Below, piece after piece: positions 1-8,676 of a DNA stretch of 64,000 bases (positions are counted from its first letter, which is position 1; each line of letters starts with the position of its first letter). Under the pieces are notes generated by a model, which saw only the letters and a list, made by a program, of their open reading frames with translations, made no database searches and was not told where the DNA came from. Both the position numbers and the translations under genes were made by a program. The stretch comes from Gammaproteobacteria bacterium (lineage in GTDB: Bacteria > Pseudomonadota > Gammaproteobacteria > Steroidobacterales > Steroidobacteraceae): contig DAIDHD010000053.1 of assembly GCA_027459765.1 (NCBI GenBank), forward strand, positions 19,436-83,435, given 5' to 3'.

Positions 1-1
1 C

Positions 2-1861
2 GAGAGCTTCGTCTCCTCGGCACCGGCCGTTGCCACGGTCAGTGCGGCCGGATTGGTGACCGCGGTTGCGACCGGAACGGCGACGATCACCGTGGTCGAC
101 ACCGCCTCCGGGCTGGTGGCGGCGACCTCGCCGACGGTGACCGTGTCGACGACCACCGTGGCACCGACGCTGGTGTCGATCGCGTTGTCGCCGCTGACGG
201 CGACGCTGGCCCCCGGCGCCACGCAGCAGCTGACGGTGATCGGCACCTACAGTGATAAATCGACCAAGACCCTGCCGGCGTCGGGTGAGACCTTCACGTC
301 GCTCGCCACCGGCGTGGCCACGGTGAGCGCGACCGGACTCGTCACAGTCGCTGCCGGCGCCGCCAACGGCGCCACCGCGACCATCACTGCGAAGGACGTC
401 GCTTCGGGCGTCGCGACCACCACGGCCACCTCGACCGTCATCACGGTCTCCGCGCCGGCGACGACCAACGTGCTGTCGACGGGTTTCAACTCCAATGGCA
501 CGACGACGACCTCCGTGTCCGGCCAGACCGGCACCTGGGCGGCGTATTTCGGCGGCAAGAACAATCCCGCCGGCGGCAGCGGCGGTGGCTACGCGGACGC
601 CAATCCGCCGGCGAATCCGAGCTACGAGTACGTGTATGTCCAGGACACGGCGGCGAACCTGGCTGGCTACACCTATCAGGGCATCACGATCACCGCTGCG
701 ACCGGTCAGACGGTGAGCGCTTCGGGCTACAACGCGTTGAGCTTCACGATGGGTGTTAATCCCGAGTGGTTCTCCTCGGGACCGGCCAACTTCGTGGTGA
801 TCCTCACGTCGAATGTGCCGGGCGTGTCGACCGGCGCGAGCGGCAATCCCGCCAACTGCAACCCGAAGGTGGCGGCGGTGGTGACTGCGAAGGCGAGCGC
901 CTCGACCGCGTACAGCGTGCCGCTGACCGCGTTCACCAACGTGGTGCAGAACTGCGGCAACGCCAGCGTTACGCCGACGCAGATCCTCGCGGCGCCGATC
1001 GTATCGGTCGACTTCCAGGCCGACGGTGGCACCGCGGCCATCACCGCGAGCGGCCTGACCTCCACCACCAACACCACGGTGCCGTTGTCGAGCAACGCGA
1101 CGCTCTATCCGACCACCATCAGCGTGGCGGGTGGCGTGAGCTTTGCCAGCACCAGCACTGCGCCGGCGACGACCAACGTGCTGTCTACTGGGTTCAATGC
1201 CGCCGGCACGACGACGACCTCCGTGTCCGGCCAGACCGGTACCTGGGCGGCGTATTTCGGCGGCAAGAACAATCCCGCCGGCGGCAGCGGCGGTGGCTAC
1301 GCGGACGCTAATCCGCCCGCGAATCCGAGCTACGAGTACGTGTATGTCCAGGATACGGCGGCGAACCTGGCCGGCTACACCTATCAGGGCATCACGATCA
1401 CCGCCGCGACGGGTCAGACGGTGGCAGCGGGCAGCAACCAGCATCTGAACTTCACGATGGGTGTTAATCCCGAGTGGTTCTCCTCGGGACCGGCCAACTT
1501 CGTGGTGATCCTCACGTCGAACGTGCCGGGCGTGTCGACCGGCGCGAGCGGCAATCCCGCCAACTGCAACCCGAAGGTGGCGGCGGTGGTGACGGCGACG
1601 GCGAGCGCCTCGACCGCGTACAGCGTGCCGCTGACCGCGTTCACCAACGTGGTGCAGAACTGCGGCAACGCCAGCGTTACGCCGACGCAGATCCTCGCGG
1701 CGCCCATCGTATCGGTCGACTTCCAGGCCGACGGCGGCACCGCGGCCATCACCGCGAGCGGCCTGACCTCCACCACCAACACCACGGTGCCGTTGTCGAG
1801 CAACGCGACGCTCTATCCGACCACCATCAGCGTGGCGAGCGGGGTGAGCTTCGCGCCCTGA
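2..1861 (+). CDS. secreted/surface protein with Ig-like (BIG2) domains and duplicated C-terminal module, 5' end missing
   Basis: The reading frame is already open at base 2, so the gene begins upstream; about 619 residues are visible, ending at TGA 1859-1861. The visible part starts with the end of one bacterial Ig-like group 2 domain (SVSAAGLVTAVATGTATITV type) and then a complete one (about residues 50-150). Two near-identical 236-residue modules follow, each starting with TTNVLSTGFN. Each module is rich in Gly/Thr/Ser and aromatic residues and holds two Cys (in NPANCNPK and VVQNCGN) that could form a disulfide. Composition and Ig-like partners point to an extracellular or outer-membrane protein, perhaps ligand or carbohydrate binding, but I do not recognise the module. 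No anchor or sorting signal is visible at the C-terminus, which ends in GVSFAP. A strong terminator follows. The role is inference; the domain calls are from sequence resemblance. Confidence 0.8.
   Translation, partial: ESFVSSAPAVATVSAAGLVTAVATGTATITVVDTASGLVAATSPTVTVSTTTVAPTLVSIALSPLTATLAPGATQQLTVIGTYSDKSTKTLPASGETFTSLATGVATVSATGLVTVAAGAANGATATITAKDVASGVATTTATSTVITVSAPATTNVLSTGFNSNGTTTTSVSGQTGTWAAYFGGKNNPAGGSGGGYADANPPANPSYEYVYVQDTAANLAGYTYQGITITAATGQTVSASGYNALSFTMGVNPEWFSSGPANFVVILTSNVPGVSTGASGNPANCNPKVAAVVTAKASASTAYSVPLTAFTNVVQNCGNASVTPTQILAAPIVSVDFQADGGTAAITASGLTSTTNTTVPLSSNATLYPTTISVAGGVSFASTSTAPATTNVLSTGFNAAGTTTTSVSGQTGTWAAYFGGKNNPAGGSGGGYADANPPANPSYEYVYVQDTAANLAGYTYQGITITAATGQTVAAGSNQHLNFTMGVNPEWFSSGPANFVVILTSNVPGVSTGASGNPANCNPKVAAVVTATASASTAYSVPLTAFTNVVQNCGNASVTPTQILAAPIVSVDFQADGGTAAITASGLTSTTNTTVPLSSNATLYPTTISVASGVSFAP
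452..1861 (+). repeat. in-frame tandem duplication, period 708 bp
   Basis: The DNA beginning at 452 recurs at 1160, exactly 708 bp (236 codons) later, and the correspondence holds to the end of the gene (gtgagctt at 1136 and 1844). The protein copies differ mainly in three short patches: SNG/AAG near the start, a loop after GQTV, and K/T in VVTAxAS. Most synonymous positions are also identical, which suggests a recent duplication or ongoing gene conversion rather than two old domains. Confidence 0.93.
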
Positions 1862-1905
1862 GGCGCCCGCGGCCGACCAACCCAACGTCCCTCCGTGGGA
1901 CTTTG

Positions 1906-1933
1906 ACGGGCCCCTTCGGGGCCCGTTTTTTTT
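1906..1933 (+). terminator. Rho-independent terminator
   Basis: A perfect 9-bp stem (acgggcccc / ggggcccgt) with a TTC loop is followed by eight T residues, 45 bp after the stop codon of the Ig-like protein. Confidence 0.95.
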
Positions 1934-2269
1934 CGCGCCCTCAAAGGCCACCAGAGCAAATGTGGCGTGGCCGCAACAGTGAATTCGAGCGCGGCGCGAG
2001 CGCCGCCGGACGGGTCGGGGGAGACCGGCCGTGCACCGCCTGTCGGTTGCAAATGGGATCGATTGCAATGCCGCAAGTGGCTGAATTCGCGGCTCGAGCG
2101 CTGTAGGGATCGCTTGTGCCGGGTTCGGCGCCCACCTGGTGAACTGGGTTAACCCACGCCATCGGATAAAAATTCACGTCCGGCCGTTGTAAACGGGACA
2201 CAACTCGTTCAACATCGCGCCCCGGCGAGATATATGAACGAGCGGTATCGCCGCCGCCTTTTTTGAGGG
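1934..2269. other. intergenic region upstream of the TonB-dependent receptor
   Basis: No convincing gene lies here. It contains a 12-bp palindrome TGGGTTAACCCA at 2145-2156, about 120 bp before the receptor gene, which could be an operator. I see no strong sigma70 promoter, although TTGTAA near 2188 could be a poor -35. The promoter of the receptor gene must lie in this stretch. Confidence 0.5.
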
Positions 2270-2275
2270 ATGTCC

Positions 2276-5086
2276 ATGAGCAAACATGCATTCGACCTGC
2301 GAGCCGCAGGGCTTGCGGTCGCAGCGTCCATTTTCGGCTTCACGACCGCCTCGGCGGCCGTCGCCGATGCCGCCAAGGGCGGCAGCGACGCCGCGACCGG
2401 CGATACCAACGCCACCCAGCTCGAGGAGGTGGTCGTCACCGGTACTTCGATCAAGGGCCTGAACGCCGAGACCGCCCTGCCGGTGCAGGTGCTCAAGGCC
2501 GACGACATCGCGCGCACCGGCGCGGACAACGTCGAACAGCTGTTCCGTCAGCTCACGGCGGCGTCGAGCGCCGGCACCACGGTGGCCGCGCAGGCTACCG
2601 GGTTCGGGACTGGCTCCATCTCGACCGTCTCGCTGCGCGGCCTCGGCAGCGGCCGCACCCTGATCCTGATCAACGGCCGCCGCTCGGCGGTGTACGGCGG
2701 TGGCTCGATCGGCGTCGCCGGCGACTCGGTGGACATCAGCGCGATTCCGATCGCGGCGATCGAGCGCGTCGAAATCCTGAAAGACGGCGCCTCGGCCATC
2801 TACGGCAGCGACGCCATCGCGGGCGTCGTGAACTTCATCCTCAAGAAGGACTTCCGCGGCCTGCAGGTGGACGCGGGCGCCGGCACCCCGACGCGCGCGG
2901 GCGGTGGCCAGGAGCAGCACGCCTCCGTCTTCGGCGGCATGGGTGACCTCAAGACCGACGGCTTCAACATCGACGGCGGCATCAACTTCGAGCACATGAC
3001 GGCGCTCGCCGGCAAGGACCGGAGTTTCGCCAGTCGCTACGCCCCGCAGTACGGCAACGACGTGACCTCGACGTTCGCCTTCCCGGGCAACGTGACCGTT
3101 CCGGGCCACGGCTTCCTGAGCCCGGCCTTTCCGAATTGCGGACCGGCGTCGTTCGTCAGCCAGTACTTCCCGGGCCGTTGCCGCCTCGACAACTCGCCCT
3201 ACGATTCGCTGGAACCCGAGCAGCAGAAGCTGTCCGGCATGGTGAATGCGAGCCTGCGCGTGGGCGACAACGCCACGCTGTACGGCGAGGCGAGCTACTC
3301 GCAGGTGAAGACGCAGACGACGGTGCAGCCGGTGCTGCTCGGCCAGTTCGCCGCCAACCTGGCGCCGACCAACCCGTACGTGGCCTACCTCAACAACCTG
3401 CTGGCGACGCAGTATCCGACCTACAACTCCAAGGGTCTGCGCGGAACGAGCGCGTTCCTCCTGCCGCCCTCGAGCCCGTACTATCCCGCGGGATTCGCCG
3501 CCCAGTACGGCCTCACCGGGCAGCCGTTGAACGTGTCGTTCTTCCGGGACTTCCCCAACGGCCAGCGCCAAGAGGGTGACACCGCGGACACCTCGCGCGT
3601 GGTCGCCGGCATCAAGGGCACGGCCGGGGGCTGGGACTACGACACCGCGCTGCTGTTCAGCGGCGTCACGGTGAGCGACAACCTGTTCTCGGGCTTTGCG
3701 CAGTATTCCAAGATCCTGCCGCTGCTCGACCAGGGCAACATCAACCCGTTCGGTCCGACGACGGATCCGACCCAGATCGCGGCGGCGAAGGCCACCGAGT
3801 TCGTCGGCACGGATTACTCGACCCGCACCTCGATCGCCAGCGCGAGCGGCACCGCGAGCCGTACGCTGTTCGACCTGCCGGCCGGTCCGCTGAAGGCGGC
3901 CGTCGGCGCCGAGTTCCGGCACGAGACCTTCAAGTTCGACCCGTCGGCGGCGGTGCAGGGAGGCGACATCGCCGGCCTGGGCGGCAATCAGCTGCCTGAG
4001 TCCGCGGCCCGCAACGTCGAGTCGGCGTTCGTGGAGTTCAACGCGCCCATCGTGCAGCACCTCGACGGTGACGTCGCGGTTCGCTACGACAACTATCAGC
4101 GCGTCGGCAGCACGGTGAACCCGAAGGCCTCGCTGCGGTGGCAGCCGGAGTCCTGGCTGTTGCTGCGTACCTCCGCGGGAACGGGCTTCCGGGCGCCCTC
4201 GCTCACCGACCTCTACGCGGCGCAGGCGACGAGCGTGACCTCCAACGGCACGCGCGACCCGATCCAGTGTCCGACCTTCAACGCCAACAACCCGGCCTGC
4301 AGCTTCCAGTTCAACACCATCACCGGTGGCAACCCGAACCTGCAGCCCGAGAAGTCGACCACGTTGACCTTCGGCACGGTGCTGCAGCCGATCGACAATC
4401 TGTCCATCGACCTCGACTCCTTCTGGATCTACCTGAAGGACTCGATCGTGGTCGGCGGCCTGCCGTACTCGTACTTCCTGCAGAACGCGCAGACCGCGAC
4501 CCAGTACGCGTACCTGATTAACCGTGATGCCAACGGCAACATCGTCTCGATCGCGCAGACCAACCAGAACCTGTTCAAGACCAACGTGAGCGGCCTGGAT
4601 TTCGACATCAAGTACGCCTTCAACCTGGGCAACGCCGGGCGGCTGAACCTGATGCTCGACGGCACCTACTTCTACAAGTACGCCAGCCAGAACCCGGACG
4701 GAAGCTGGACCGGTCAGCTCGACCAGGGTCTCGGCTCGGGTGGCCTGATCTCGCGTGCTCGCTACGTGGGCGTCGTCGACTACCAGGTCGGTTCCTGGGA
4801 TGCGTCGCTCACCCAGAACTGGCAGAAGAAGTACCACGACTCGTTGTCCAACGTGACGCAGGTGGGTCGCGAAGTGTCGGCGTACGACACGGTCGACGGC
4901 CAGCTGTCCTATCTGGGCTTGGAGTCCTTCAAGTTCACGGTCGGCGCCCGCAACCTGTTCGACAAGAATCCGCCGTACGCCAACTACGCGGCCGCGGCGA
5001 ACAACTTCATCGGCGGCTACGACCTGTCCTACGGCGATCCGCTGGGCCGGTTCGTGTACTTCAACGTCACCTACAAGATGCACTGA
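2276..5086 (+). CDS. TonB-dependent outer-membrane receptor
   Basis: About 936 residues. A signal peptide (MSKHAFDLRAAGLAVAASIF...ASAA) is followed by a TonB-box-like LEEVVVTG, a plug domain with the typical LRGLGSGRTLILINGRR and GSDAIAGVVNFILKKDF segments, and a beta-barrel with FRAPSLTDLY and NLQPEKSTT. The protein ends in an aromatic-rich strand, VYFNVTYKMH. The family carries siderophores, vitamins, sugars or other large nutrients across the outer membrane using TonB energy; the substrate cannot be read from the sequence. An ATG at 2270 is also in frame, but GAGGG at 2265-2269 abuts it. The ATG at 2276 has that Shine-Dalgarno at 6-nt spacing, so I prefer 2276. No regulator or partner gene adjoins it, and a terminator follows. 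Confidence 0.93.
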   Translation: MSKHAFDLRAAGLAVAASIFGFTTASAAVADAAKGGSDAATGDTNATQLEEVVVTGTSIKGLNAETALPVQVLKADDIARTGADNVEQLFRQLTAASSAGTTVAAQATGFGTGSISTVSLRGLGSGRTLILINGRRSAVYGGGSIGVAGDSVDISAIPIAAIERVEILKDGASAIYGSDAIAGVVNFILKKDFRGLQVDAGAGTPTRAGGGQEQHASVFGGMGDLKTDGFNIDGGINFEHMTALAGKDRSFASRYAPQYGNDVTSTFAFPGNVTVPGHGFLSPAFPNCGPASFVSQYFPGRCRLDNSPYDSLEPEQQKLSGMVNASLRVGDNATLYGEASYSQVKTQTTVQPVLLGQFAANLAPTNPYVAYLNNLLATQYPTYNSKGLRGTSAFLLPPSSPYYPAGFAAQYGLTGQPLNVSFFRDFPNGQRQEGDTADTSRVVAGIKGTAGGWDYDTALLFSGVTVSDNLFSGFAQYSKILPLLDQGNINPFGPTTDPTQIAAAKATEFVGTDYSTRTSIASASGTASRTLFDLPAGPLKAAVGAEFRHETFKFDPSAAVQGGDIAGLGGNQLPESAARNVESAFVEFNAPIVQHLDGDVAVRYDNYQRVGSTVNPKASLRWQPESWLLLRTSAGTGFRAPSLTDLYAAQATSVTSNGTRDPIQCPTFNANNPACSFQFNTITGGNPNLQPEKSTTLTFGTVLQPIDNLSIDLDSFWIYLKDSIVVGGLPYSYFLQNAQTATQYAYLINRDANGNIVSIAQTNQNLFKTNVSGLDFDIKYAFNLGNAGRLNLMLDGTYFYKYASQNPDGSWTGQLDQGLGSGGLISRARYVGVVDYQVGSWDASLTQNWQKKYHDSLSNVTQVGREVSAYDTVDGQLSYLGLESFKFTVGARNLFDKNPPYANYAAAANNFIGGYDLSYGDPLGRFVYFNVTYKMH

Positions 5087-5114
5087 TCCGCGCCCGCGGC
5101 GGATGGCGTTCGGG

Positions 5115-5148
5115 AGGGCCGGGCGGCAACGTCCGGCCCTTCTTTTTT
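5115..5148 (+). terminator. Rho-independent terminator after the TonB receptor
   Basis: An 8-bp stem AGGGCCGG / CCGGCCCT encloses a 10-nt loop and is followed by TCTTTTTT. It lies 29 bp past the receptor stop codon and before the next start. Confidence 0.92.
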
Positions 5149-5209
5149 GGCGACCTGCGGGCGCGCAGCGGCTATCATTCGGCGAGGCTTCAAGCGAGGT
5201 CGTGCCGAG

Positions 5210-5572
5210 ATGGGATTCGACTGTTCGAAGTGTCCGGGATACTGCTGCAGCCACGGCCGCATCGCCGTGAGCGAGCACGACATCGCTCGGCTCGCCGGGC
5301 ACTTCGGCGTCTCGGTGCGCACCGCGCGGCGGCGCTTCACCTACGCCTACAAGACCCGCGAAGCCGACGAACAGATCCTCCGGCACCGTCGTGACGACGT
5401 GTACAAGTCGGTGTGCCGGTTCCTCGACCCGAAGACGCGCCGCTGCACGGTGTACGAGGCGCGACCCAACGTGTGCCGCAAGTACCCGTACGGCAATCGC
5501 TGTGGCTACTATGATTTCCTGAAGTTCGAGCGCGAGTTCCACGACGAGCCCGACTTCGTTCCCTCCGCCTGA
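5210..5572 (+). CDS. YkgJ-family cysteine-cluster protein
   Basis: 120 residues beginning MGFDCSKCPGYCC. The conserved Cys pattern CxxCxxxCC at the N-terminus plus later Cys in VCRF, RCTVYEARPNVC and RCGYY match the YkgJ (UPF0153/CxxCxxCC) family, thought to bind zinc or an iron-sulfur cluster; its function is unknown. Upstream in-frame codons to 5147 exist, but they fall in the T-tract of the preceding terminator, so translation cannot sensibly start there; the ATG at 5210 has GAGG about 12 nt upstream. The next gene starts 22 bp downstream on the same strand, so they may be co-transcribed. Confidence 0.85.
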   Translation: MGFDCSKCPGYCCSHGRIAVSEHDIARLAGHFGVSVRTARRRFTYAYKTREADEQILRHRRDDVYKSVCRFLDPKTRRCTVYEARPNVCRKYPYGNRCGYYDFLKFEREFHDEPDFVPSA

Positions 5573-5594
5573 CCTGCTCCGCGAGGACCCTTCG

Positions 5595-6737
5595 ATGCAC
5601 ACCGTCCACCGTTTCGGCGCTCTGCTACTCGGTCTTGCCGCCGCGCTGCCCGCCGCGGCCGGCGACCGGGTCGAGTCGCTGCTGCAATCCCTGGCCGACG
5701 CACCGGGGCCGTCCGGCTACGAGGAGGCGGTGCGGGCGCTGATGGTGAAGGAGATGAAACCCCTGGCGGCCGAAATCCGCTACGACGGCATGGGTTCGGT
5801 GATCGCTCGGCACGGCGACTCCGGCCCGCGGGTGATGCTGGATGCGCACATGGACGAACTCGGCGGCATCGTGCGTCGGGTGACCCCGGACGGCTTCCTG
5901 TCGATGCAGATGGTGGGCGGATGGCTCGACCAGGCGCTGGTCGACCAGCGCTGGGTGATCGTGGGTTCGAAGGGTACCGTGCACGCGGTGACCGGCATAC
6001 GCGACATTCACGTGCTGCCGAGCGACGAGCGCAACCGTGTGTTCCGCCGCGACGAGTTGTTCCTCGACGTCGGCGCGAAGAACGCTGCGGAGGTGGCCGC
6101 GCTCGGGATCGAGCCGGGCGACCCGGTAGCGCCGGACGCGCCGTTCCGGGTGCTGAACGGCACCGGCCGGTATCTCGGCAAGGCCTGGGACGATCGGGTG
6201 GGGTGCGCCGTGGTGATCGAGGCGCTACGACGCCTGGCCGCCGCCGGGCATCCGAATGCGCTCTACGTGGCGGCCACGACGCAGGAGGAGGTGGGCCTGC
6301 GCGGCGCGCATTCGGCGGCCGACGTGGTCAAGCCCGACGTGGGCATCTCCATCGAGGGCGGCGTCGCCGGCGACGTGCCGGGCGCACGGCCCGAGGAGAC
6401 CCAGGCGAAGCTCGGTGCGGGTCCGGGTGTGTTCCTCTACGATTTCGACGAACAGCCCAATCGCCGCTTCGTGGCTCTCGTCAAGGAGGTCGCCAAGGCC
6501 GAACACATTCCCTTGCAGTTCGACCTGGTGAATGGCTACGGCGACGATTCCTCCGAGATCCAGAAATCCAACGGTGGCGTGCCCACCGTGAACATCGTGG
6601 TGCCGGTGCGCTACACCCACGCCCACAACGGCATCCTCGAACGCGCCGACTTCGATCGCACCGTCGATCTGGTGGTGGCGCTGATCAAGCGCCTGGACGC
6701 CGCCGAGGTGCGGCACCTGCGCGACTTCGCGCCCTGA
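5595..6737 (+). CDS. M42-family metallo-aminopeptidase with signal peptide
   Basis: 380 residues. The core matches the M42 (FrvX / glutamyl aminopeptidase / TET) family of di-zinc aminopeptidases: LDAHMDELG (H85, D87), GKAWDDRVGC (Asp about 199-200), TTQEEVGLRG (Glu about 231-232, the catalytic/metal pair) and VRYTHAHN (H342). These are the expected metal and catalytic positions. The N-terminus (residues 1-23, RFGALLLGLAAALPAAAGD) looks like a Sec signal peptide, which is unusual because characterised M42 enzymes are cytoplasmic dodecamers. Inference: a periplasmic or secreted peptidase acting on short peptides. It lies 22 bp after the YkgJ-like gene and converges with the next, minus-strand gene (7-bp gap). 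Confidence 0.85.
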   Translation: MHTVHRFGALLLGLAAALPAAAGDRVESLLQSLADAPGPSGYEEAVRALMVKEMKPLAAEIRYDGMGSVIARHGDSGPRVMLDAHMDELGGIVRRVTPDGFLSMQMVGGWLDQALVDQRWVIVGSKGTVHAVTGIRDIHVLPSDERNRVFRRDELFLDVGAKNAAEVAALGIEPGDPVAPDAPFRVLNGTGRYLGKAWDDRVGCAVVIEALRRLAAAGHPNALYVAATTQEEVGLRGAHSAADVVKPDVGISIEGGVAGDVPGARPEETQAKLGAGPGVFLYDFDEQPNRRFVALVKEVAKAEHIPLQFDLVNGYGDDSSEIQKSNGGVPTVNIVVPVRYTHAHNGILERADFDRTVDLVVALIKRLDAAEVRHLRDFAP

Positions 6738-6744
6738 TGCGCCG

Positions 6745-7431
6745 TCAGGCGAAGGCGAGCAGTTCCCAGCGGTGTCCGGGCTCGTTGAACTCCTCGGCCA
6801 CGTCCTGGTAGAAGGTCCCGCGGCTCTCGCGCGCCACGAAGCGGCCGACTTCGGGCGCGAACCACAGCGTCTCCATGCGCCGCGCGGCGACCTTCTCGGA
6901 GACTTCCGTGTAGCGGAAGTTGACGAGGTTGGTGTAGCGGAGGGCTTGGAAACGTCCGGCCGGTACGGTGACGGATTCCCAGCCGTGCGTCCTCATGGTC
7001 AATTGCCAGGGCAACGATTCGTTGTCCTCGGCGGTTCGGTATTCGGTGTCGAAGGTGTGCGTCCAGCCGGGCCGCAGGGCAGGGGGCCACAGCGGCAGCG
7101 GATCGCGATACACCTGCGCATCGCCCCAGTGAGGATCGGCGCGTAGCCACCCCCACGGCTCGTGGATCTCGCCGGGCAGCGCACTGCCCGTGCGAACCGA
7201 TCGCATGGCGATTTCGGTGATGTGGCCGGTGCGCACGATTCTCGCCTCCTCCTCGTCGAGGAATGCACCGGTCACGAGGTCGCGCTTGGCGAACGTCCAC
7301 CACTGCCCGATGCTCGGCGCGCGCACCCCTGCGTTCGCCGTGTTCCCCGGGGGGGCCTCGGGAACCGTCGCGCACCCGGCAAGCCAGGCCGCAGCCGCCG
7401 TCAGGAATCCGCGTCGAGTCAGGTTCGTCAT
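6745..7431 (-). CDS. putative lipoprotein, function unknown
   Basis: 228 residues. The N-terminus MTNLTRRGFLTAAAAWLAGC combines a twin-arginine-like TRRGFL with a lipobox LAGC, so it is predicted to be exported and lipid-modified at Cys20. The mature part is soluble and rich in Trp and aromatic residues, with no motif I recognise. The pattern ...AGRFQALRYTNLVNFRY...ETLWFAPEVGRFVARES resembles periplasmic proteins with a repeated lipocalin- or LolA-like beta sheet, but this is only a fold impression. It is divergent from the DUF2891 gene and convergent with the M42 peptidase gene. Confidence 0.7.
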   Translation of the reverse strand: MTNLTRRGFLTAAAAWLAGCATVPEAPPGNTANAGVRAPSIGQWWTFAKRDLVTGAFLDEEEARIVRTGHITEIAMRSVRTGSALPGEIHEPWGWLRADPHWGDAQVYRDPLPLWPPALRPGWTHTFDTEYRTAEDNESLPWQLTMRTHGWESVTVPAGRFQALRYTNLVNFRYTEVSEKVAARRMETLWFAPEVGRFVARESRGTFYQDVAEEFNEPGHRWELLAFA

Positions 7432-7497
7432 TGTGCCCCCCTGCGGTACCGATGCATCATGCGGCTCCGTACGCGGTCATCACACGCAAGCTATCGC

Positions 7498-8616
7498 ATG
7501 ATCTTCATTAAGACCACAAGTAGAGCCGTGTGCCTGGCCGTCCTGGCGGCGGCCGCGGCGCACGGCGCACCTGCACAAGAACCCGCGCTTGAGCCCGAGG
7601 CGGCGGCGCGATTCGTGCACCTCGCGTTGGCGTGCGTTCATCGCGAGTACCCCAATCACCTCTCGCACACGCTGGCGAGCGACGCCGACGCCCGGCCGCC
7701 GCGCGAGCTCACCCCGGCCTTCTACGGCTGCTACGACTGGCACTCGTCGGTACACGGACACTGGTTGCTCGCGCGTCTCGCGCGCACCCATTCCGCGGCC
7801 CCGTGGGTTCCCGAGGCGCGTGCCGCGCTTGCAGAATCGCTGACGCCCGAGCGGCTGGCCGGCGAGACCGCCTATTTCCGCGCTGCCGGCCGGGCGTCCT
7901 TCGAGCGTCCTTATGGGCTCGCTTGGCTGCTCACCCTGAGCGCGGAACTTCGTGCCTGGGACGACCCGGACGCGCGGCGCTGGGCCGACGCACTCGAACC
8001 GCTGGTCGCCGAGGTCCGCGGGCGCGTCTTCACCTGGCTCGGCTCACTCGCGTACCCCATCCGCAGCGGCGAACACGATCAGACGGCGTTCTCCTTCGGC
8101 TTGTTCATCGATGCCGCGCGGGTGCGCGGCGACACGGATCTCGCGGCGCTGATTGCGGCCAAGTCGCGGGTGTTCTACGGCGGCGATCGGAATTGTCCGC
8201 TGGCGTACGAGCCGTCCGGCGAGGATTTTCTCTCGCCCTGCCTCGCCGAGGCCGACCTCATGCGCCGGGTGCTCGACGGACCGGCATTCGCGCGCTGGCT
8301 GAGTGCCTTCCTGCCCCCCGGACGCGGCGCCGGCCGGCTCGACGATCTCGCGCCGGCACGGGTCACCGACCGTAGCGATCCGAAGCTCGCGCACCTCGAC
8401 GGTCTGAACCTGAGCCGAGCGTGGATGCTCGCGGGTATCGCCGCCGCATTGCCGCACGGAGACCCGCGCGCGCGACTGCTCGAGGCGCTGTCGCGGCGGC
8501 ACGCCGATGCCGCGCTGCCGGAGGTCACGGGCGCCCACTACGAGGGCGGTCACTGGCTCGGGACCTTCGCGACCTACCTGGTCACGGGGGGCGGCGCGGC
8601 GACGTCCGCGAGGTAG
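7498..8616 (+). CDS. DUF2891-family exported protein
   Basis: About 372 residues. After a signal peptide (MIFIKTTSRAVCLAVLAAAAAHGAPAQE) the body is alpha-helical and matches what I recall of the DUF2891 family: FYGCYDWHSSVHGHW, RPYGLAWLL, YPIRSGEHDQTAFSFGL, SGEDFLSPCLAEADLM and DGLNLSRAWML. The conserved Trp, His and Glu residues suggest a glycosidase-like alpha/alpha barrel, but no activity is known to me. An upstream in-frame ATG at 7459 would add 13 residues before the hydrophobic stretch; 7498 gives a normal signal peptide. The family call is from memory of conserved segments and should be checked with a profile search. Confidence 0.75.
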   Translation: MIFIKTTSRAVCLAVLAAAAAHGAPAQEPALEPEAAARFVHLALACVHREYPNHLSHTLASDADARPPRELTPAFYGCYDWHSSVHGHWLLARLARTHSAAPWVPEARAALAESLTPERLAGETAYFRAAGRASFERPYGLAWLLTLSAELRAWDDPDARRWADALEPLVAEVRGRVFTWLGSLAYPIRSGEHDQTAFSFGLFIDAARVRGDTDLAALIAAKSRVFYGGDRNCPLAYEPSGEDFLSPCLAEADLMRRVLDGPAFARWLSAFLPPGRGAGRLDDLAPARVTDRSDPKLAHLDGLNLSRAWMLAGIAAALPHGDPRARLLEALSRRHADAALPEVTGAHYEGGHWLGTFATYLVTGGGAATSAR

Positions 8617-8620
8617 CGGC

Positions 8621-8656
8621 GCGGCGTGGTCGTCGGTTGCTCGACGACCACGCCGC
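8621..8656. terminator. long perfect hairpin between convergent genes
   Basis: A perfect 15-bp stem (gcggcgtggtcgtcg / cgacgaccacgccgc) with a 6-nt loop begins 4 bp after the TAG of the DUF2891 gene and lies 20 bp from the end of the minus-strand amidase gene. There is no T-tract. It probably serves as a two-way terminator or 3'-end stabiliser. Confidence 0.7.
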
Positions 8657-8676
8657 CCCGCTTGTGGCCGCCGCAG

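Noticed and set aside
2174..5602. 1142-codon open frame on the minus strand opposite the first TonB receptor
   Set aside because: Arg/Val/Ala-rich low-complexity translation with no motif, exactly opposite a well-supported receptor; a GC-rich shadow.
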